A DNA stretch of 6,446 nucleotides from Microcaldota archaeon (GTDB taxonomy: Archaea > Micrarchaeota > Micrarchaeia > Norongarragalinales > WALN01), in contig WALN01000034.1 of the NCBI GenBank assembly GCA_015522865.1, positions 1-6,446 of the forward strand, written 5' to 3'. The translations under genes were made by a program, and so were the position numbers. The first letter of the stretch is position 1. Each line of letters opens with the position of its first letter. The notes below the pieces were generated by a model. It had not been told where the DNA came from, made no database searches, and saw only the letters and a list, made by a program, of their open reading frames with translations. Shown in pieces: positions 3,888-6,446 of this stretch.

Positions 3888-5114
3888 ATGAATAAAAGAA
3901 GAAGTATGTTAGTGCTTGCAATTGATTTGGACAATGATATCGGAAAAAAAGCACATATTAGAGGCCCAATTATTGGAAGGAAGGAGAATTTAGAAGCAGC
4001 CCAGAAATTGGCGATATCCGACCCAGGAGAAACAGACGTAAACACTATGTTTGAGGCAGTTAAAACATATGATGAGCTGAAAAAGCAAAACAATGTGGAA
4101 ATAGCAACGCTTACAGGCGATGAAAGAAGGGGGTATAGAGCAAGCGCCAATATTGCATCTCAATTGGATAAATTAATAGGAAAATTTGCTCCAGATGGTG
4201 TTATTGTGGTGAGCGATGGCTCATACGACGAGATGGTGCTTCCGGTTATTCAGTCAAGGATAAAAATCGATGAAATTAGAAGAGTCACTATAAAGCAAAC
4301 AAAAGAACTCGAAACAACTTATGTTCAGCTTCTTGAGAAATTAAAAGAACCGCATTATGCGAGAATTATATTCGGCATACCGGGAGCTGCTCTTTTACTT
4401 TATTTTATATGGGGGATGTTGGGCATAAGAGCGTTCATTGGTTTGCTTGGTCTTTACCTTATTATAAAAGGAATCGGCTGGGAGGAAAGCTTTGGAGCAA
4501 AAGTCAGGCATATAAAAATTTCGTTTGATAGGGTAAGCTTTGCGTTTTATCTGGCTTCAATTGCACTGATGATAATTTCGCTGTGGATAGGCGCCTCGAA
4601 AGTGCTTTATGCAAATAAAGTAATAGCAAATAATTTGGTTAAGCTCTCTGCTGTTTTTGTTGAGGGGGTTTTGCTACTGCTGCCAATAGCACTGCTCGTG
4701 TGGGTTGCTGGAAGCATGCTGGATGCAATAAATGAAAAGAATATTTTTTCTCTTCCCCACTACCTTGTAAAAATATTTTCTATAATACTTTTCAGCATAA
4801 TACTGGCAAAAGCTGCAGAATGGATATTAGCTTCAACAAGCTTTGGCGACTTCTTCTGGGTGCTTATAATCTGCTCAATTGGAGAATTGATTGTTATTTA
4901 TTTTGCTTCGTATGCAAAGAAATATATTGCAAGCTCTCAGAAACTGAAGGGGAAAAAGGTGTTTGCAAAAACTGGAGAGTACATTGGAGAAGTGAATAAA
5001 GTGAATGCAAAGGAGGGAATAATAGAGATAAAAACACCTGCAAAGAGGATAACTGAATTTAGAATTGATGAAATCACCGGACAGGGAGAGGGGAAAATAG
5101 TTATTACGTTCTGA
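3888..5114 (+). CDS. DUF373 family polytopic membrane protein with PRC-barrel-like C-terminus
   Basis: 408 residues from the ATG at 3888; a TTG two codons earlier is less likely. The cytoplasmic N-terminal domain (about 7-145) has the features of the archaeal DUF373 family: LVLAIDLDNDIG (8-19), SDPGETDVNTMF (44-55), TLTGDERRGY (74-83) and GVIVVSDGSYDEMVLPVIQSR (104-124). These Asp-rich loops on hydrophobic strands suggest a nucleotide- or metal-binding Rossmann-like fold; the function of the family is not known to me. Five or six membrane helices follow at about 160-178, 180-197, 216-236, 257-277, 292-312 and 321-344. The last 55 residues (352-408) form a small soluble domain with GKKVFAKTGEYIGEVNKV, a GIIEI strand and FRIDEI before a final KIVITF strand, resembling a PRC-barrel. 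It is transcribed divergently from the stomatin gene and ends 32 bases from the convergent surface protein gene. Confidence 0.9.
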   Translation: MNKRRSMLVLAIDLDNDIGKKAHIRGPIIGRKENLEAAQKLAISDPGETDVNTMFEAVKTYDELKKQNNVEIATLTGDERRGYRASANIASQLDKLIGKFAPDGVIVVSDGSYDEMVLPVIQSRIKIDEIRRVTIKQTKELETTYVQLLEKLKEPHYARIIFGIPGAALLLYFIWGMLGIRAFIGLLGLYLIIKGIGWEESFGAKVRHIKISFDRVSFAFYLASIALMIISLWIGASKVLYANKVIANNLVKLSAVFVEGVLLLLPIALLVWVAGSMLDAINEKNIFSLPHYLVKIFSIILFSIILAKAAEWILASTSFGDFFWVLIICSIGELIVIYFASYAKKYIASSQKLKGKKVFAKTGEYIGEVNKVNAKEGIIEIKTPAKRITEFRIDEITGQGEGKIVITF

Positions 5115-5146
5115 GCGGCCACTGTTCCACGAGTCAGATCGAAATC

Positions 5147-6445
5147 TTAGTGCGGGCGCCCATGCAGTGTAGGAGCAGGTATACGATATTTTTGAAGCAA
5201 ATAATTCGGCATGCTGGGATCCGCCCAACGAGATTTGTCGCTGTCAACTATGATAAAGTAGTGCTCAAAAGTGCGTATATATTCATAGTAGGTTATTGAA
5301 GAGAGACGATGTGAATTCGAAGCTGCTAAACTGTTGTATATAGTTTTATTGAGCGCCTTCCAGCTGAGCTTATTATGGTCAGACTCATTACAATGGAAGT
5401 ACCAATTATCACTGTAGGGCGGAGAAGATCCTTCAGGCCCAGGAGAAGGATAGCTGTGATTAAAATAGTATTTTGGAGTTTGGGGCTCGAATGAATTATT
5501 TGAGAAATACACCTGCAATCCAGGAAACTCTCTTTCTACCATCCCACACGCAGCAACAACCAAATCTGCAAATTTCTCAGAAATTTCTGCTTTAGCTCCA
5601 TCTGGGGTTGTTGAAGAGCCACATCCAACCTGCTCAGCACAAGGACAGCTGGTGAAAGCACAGGTAGAAGCATCTCCGCATGAAAAGCCCTGCATTATCC
5701 CAACACTCTTTAGTCCAGAACTGCAATCAGCAACTCCATCAGTTCCATTAGCCAAAAATTTCCCAAGTTCGTAGGCAGCAGCCAAATAGTAAAACGCGGG
5801 ATAGTTGACAGGCAGGAAATACGGCTCATTCCCAAGTGCTGCTGTTCTTATTTCGTTATACCCATCTGTTGCTCTTATCCTTGGGAGATGTGGATAGACT
5901 GTATTATTAGTTGGATTCACAAGTATGTAAAAAGAGCCATTCTCACAACCAGGGATGGTGCTCGTCTCATTTTTACACGCCCAGTTCCATGTGCCTGAAA
6001 CCACGCTGCTTGCGTAACTACCGCAATCAAAAAGTGTATTTTTGCCAATGAGAGCAGTGCAATTTCCATAGAAAGCGGTGTCGGTTCCTTGATAACCTGA
6101 GGCGTGAGTAAAGACCTTAAATGCTTCTGGGTTCTGGGGAGAGAATTCCATTCCCTCAAACCAATAAGTAGTGTTCATTATCTTAAACACTCTGGGGATG
6201 CCCGTCCTATTTGCAAGGGTGCAGCTCGCATCTATAACAGATGACGAGAAATCGTTGCATCTAGCTCTAAGAGAGTCTTCAGGGTGCTCCATATCCAAAC
6301 TAAAACCATACCACCCAGGCCCAAGGTAGAAGTTTTGCATATCTCTTCCCAATCCAACTTTAAACAAATCAGAAACATCCGATCTGTAAATTTCAAGGAG
6401 AGAGGCTAGTCTGTAATGATATGCGTCTGAGAGTATGATGTTGAC
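5147..6445 (-). CDS. Cysteine- and sequon-rich extracellular protein, C-terminal part (runs off right edge)
   Basis: 432 codons are open from the right edge to the TAA at 5149-5147. The first in-frame TTG (6367) is not a good start, because coding-like sequence continues upstream with an amphipathic helix (ILSDAYHYRLASLLEIYRSD), so the true N-terminus, perhaps with a signal peptide or prepilin-type anchor, lies outside. The visible part has 14 cysteines, six of them within residues 241-275 (DCSS, SCGD, TCAF, SCPCAEQ, GCGSS), and 11 sequons spread from residue 79 to 366. It is rich in aromatic residues, Pro, Gly and Asn, and shows no membrane helix. This composition points to a glycosylated, disulphide-stabilised secreted or surface protein. 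No family is recognised. It ends convergently 32 bases from the DUF373 gene, with no T-rich terminator in the gap. Confidence 0.85.
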   Translation of the reverse strand, partial: VNIILSDAYHYRLASLLEIYRSDVSDLFKVGLGRDMQNFYLGPGWYGFSLDMEHPEDSLRARCNDFSSSVIDASCTLANRTGIPRVFKIMNTTYWFEGMEFSPQNPEAFKVFTHASGYQGTDTAFYGNCTALIGKNTLFDCGSYASSVVSGTWNWACKNETSTIPGCENGSFYILVNPTNNTVYPHLPRIRATDGYNEIRTAALGNEPYFLPVNYPAFYYLAAAYELGKFLANGTDGVADCSSGLKSVGIMQGFSCGDASTCAFTSCPCAEQVGCGSSTTPDGAKAEISEKFADLVVAACGMVEREFPGLQVYFSNNSFEPQTPKYYFNHSYPSPGPEGSSPPYSDNWYFHCNESDHNKLSWKALNKTIYNSLAASNSHRLSSITYYEYIRTFEHYFIIVDSDKSRWADPSMPNYLLQKYRIPAPTLHGRPH

Positions 6446-6446
6446 T

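Noticed and set aside
3791..4150. 119-codon minus-strand frame over the DUF373 start and divergent promoters
   Set aside because: Antisense to the conserved DUF373 motifs; no promoter and no recognisable domain.
4875..5228. 117-codon minus-strand frame across the end of the DUF373 gene
   Set aside because: Antisense to the PRC-like domain and out of frame with the real minus-strand gene ending at 5147.

Overview
The window looks like part of an archaeal chromosome, most likely from an AT-rich, poorly characterised lineage (a DPANN-type archaeon would fit, but this is inference). Four things point to archaea. A tRNA-Tyr carries the C1:G72 pair typical of archaea and eukaryotes and has an intron at the canonical position after nucleotide 37. 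One gene belongs to the archaeal DUF373 membrane family. TATA-like boxes lie about 23-28 bases before four start codons, with no Shine-Dalgarno sequence, as expected for leaderless archaeal transcripts. The exported proteins are rich in N-glycosylation sequons.

Layout. 1-463 (-) is the N-terminal part of an exported Ig-like surface protein that runs off the left edge; 463-1 is fully open. 505-2130 (-) encodes a single-pass surface protein with an extracellular helical region and a proline-rich cytoplasmic tail. 2175-2804 (+) holds tRNA-Tyr(GUA) and tRNA-Asp(GUC), five bases apart. 2827-3774 (-) is a stomatin/SPFH membrane protein, divergent from a DUF373 polytopic membrane protein with a PRC-barrel-like C-terminus at 3888-5114 (+). 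5147-6445 (-) is the C-terminal part of a large cysteine- and sequon-rich extracellular protein that runs off the right edge. All the protein genes are envelope-related, but they do not form an obvious single pathway; each visible start has its own promoter.

The most unusual object is the tRNA-Tyr gene. Its sequence can be assembled into a complete cloverleaf only if two segments are removed: a 30-nt intron in the anticodon loop and a segment of exactly 450 nt in the T-loop. The 450-nt insert contains no convincing gene. It is a string of at least eight hairpins, most built from related CTTCTTTCTT/AAGAAAGAAG arms, with a 68-nt repeat, a 40-nt perfect repeat and complementary ends. The exon edges give a perfect 4-bp central helix flanked by two 3-nt bulges when the cut is placed between T-loop nucleotides 59 and 60, so it may be a giant archaeal tRNA intron. 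A MITE-like insertion that broke the gene is the main alternative.
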